In this document: piece after piece, positions 63,678-64,000 of the stretch
How the letters are laid out: each line of letters starts with the position of its first letter
How positions within the stretch are numbered: the stretch's first letter is position 1
Source of the DNA: Flagellimonas marinaquae
Lineage (GTDB): Bacteria > Bacteroidota > Bacteroidia > Flavobacteriales > Flavobacteriaceae
DNA length: 64,000 bases
NCBI RefSeq assembly: GCF_023716465.1
Contig: NZ_CP092415.1
Location: forward strand, 1,403,501 to 1,467,500
Direction: 5' to 3'
Translations under genes and position numbers: made by a program
Notes under the pieces: generated by a model
What the model saw: only the letters and a program-made list of their open reading frames with translations
What the model was told of the DNA's origin: nothing
The model's database searches: none

Positions 63678-64000
63678 TTATTCTGTCCGTAAACTTTTCA
63701 CGGGATTGATCGAAGCTGCTTTTACGGTTCGTGACCCAACGGTAACCAATGCTATAAAAGAGGCTACAAGGCCGGCACCTACAAAAAACAACGGACTTAG
63801 ATACACGTGCGAAGCATAGTTCTGTAACCATTCATGCAAAAAATACCATGCAATCGGTGTGGCAATTATAAAGGCCAGACCAACAAGTTTTAAAAAATCC
63901 TTGGTAAGCAAAAGTGCTACGGAGGAAACACTGGCCCCAACCACTTTTCGTACACCTATCTCCTTGGTTCTTTGTGCCACCACTAACATGGAGATGGCAA
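63678..64000 (-). CDS. MacB/FtsX-type ABC transporter permease, C-terminal part
   Basis: The frame stays open to the right edge, so the N-terminus is outside the window. The visible part has the family's cytoplasmic signature (VAQRTKEIGVRKVVGAS), two last transmembrane helices and the ending ASINPVKSLRTE. Partner of the ATPase at 61508. Confidence 0.9.
   Translation of the reverse strand, partial: AISMLVVAQRTKEIGVRKVVGASVSSVALLLTKDFLKLVGLAFIIATPIAWYFLHEWLQNYASHVYLSPLFFVGAGLVASFIALVTVGSRTVKAASINPVKSLRTE

Noticed and set aside
1..64000. CRISPR arrays, rRNA genes and insertion sequences
   Set aside because: No regularly spaced repeat-spacer blocks, rRNA sequence or transposase reading frames were seen.

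Overview
The window looks like a Flavobacteriaceae chromosome (Bacteroidota, Muricauda/Flagellimonas-like). The grounds are protein style (OmpA with thrombospondin type-3 repeats, large S9 and M14 exopeptidases, PD40 and WG-repeat proteins), Bacteroidota-type promoters (TTG-N19-TAnnTTTG ahead of asd and of the DUF177-rpmF genes), scarce Shine-Dalgarno sequences and moderate-to-low GC. The genus is a guess.

The main structure is an integrated, mobilizable genomic island of about 22.8 kb. A 43-bp perfect direct repeat lies at 6154-6196 and 28941-28983. The right copy is the 3' half of an intact tRNA-Ala(GGC) gene on the minus strand (28942-29015); the left copy is an orphan tRNA fragment. Just inside both ends is a 23-bp repeat made of two TTGCGTGCAAA units, which looks like integrase arm sites. 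Left to right the island holds a tyrosine recombinase, a minus-strand mobilization/replication block (membrane coiled-coil protein, MOBP-like relaxase, MobC, toprim primase, SF3-like helicase, HTH protein) with an 11-bp-period GATGAC iteron region between primase and helicase, then plus-strand cargo. No conjugation channel genes are present, so it appears mobilizable rather than self-transmissible.

The cargo (about 12.6-27.2 kb) is the most interesting part. It has a PcfJ-like protein; an M48 peptidase; a double-FHA/ABCG transporter fusion; a LEA-type lipoprotein; an ECF sigma factor with a putative anti-sigma; a ten-unit WG-repeat protein; a small secreted protein; a membrane Sel1 protein; a transmembrane Ser/Thr kinase with a very long Sel1 domain; a PP2C phosphatase; and a secreted unknown. 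Three transcription units start after the same bipartite motif, GATGAYATTY-N9-RGTTATA, with identical spacing. I infer a kinase/phosphatase/FHA-transporter signalling system run by its own sigma factor. The nearest known analogue is mycobacterial PknF-Rv1747. The right end holds a Mesh1/SpoT-like HD hydrolase, a decayed gene and a 55-codon reading frame.

Left flank (1-6.1 kb): end of an OmpA protein, an AddB-like nuclease, an SDR, a PD40 protein and an RluA-type pseudouridine synthase. Right flank (29-64 kb) is ordinary chromosome: UspA, GNAT, MATE, enoyl-CoA hydratase, LpxH, MFS, RecJ, YhhN, OsmC, AhpD-like, DinB, Crp-like, RsmI, Tdk, Alr, MscL, Asd, prolyl oligopeptidase, an ABC ATPase overlapping ArfB, M14 peptidase, TauE, a sodium symporter, RibE, PdxA, the DUF177-rpmF-fabH-accB-accC lipid cluster, a FAD oxidoreductase, and a LolD/MacB-like ABC system that runs off the right edge.
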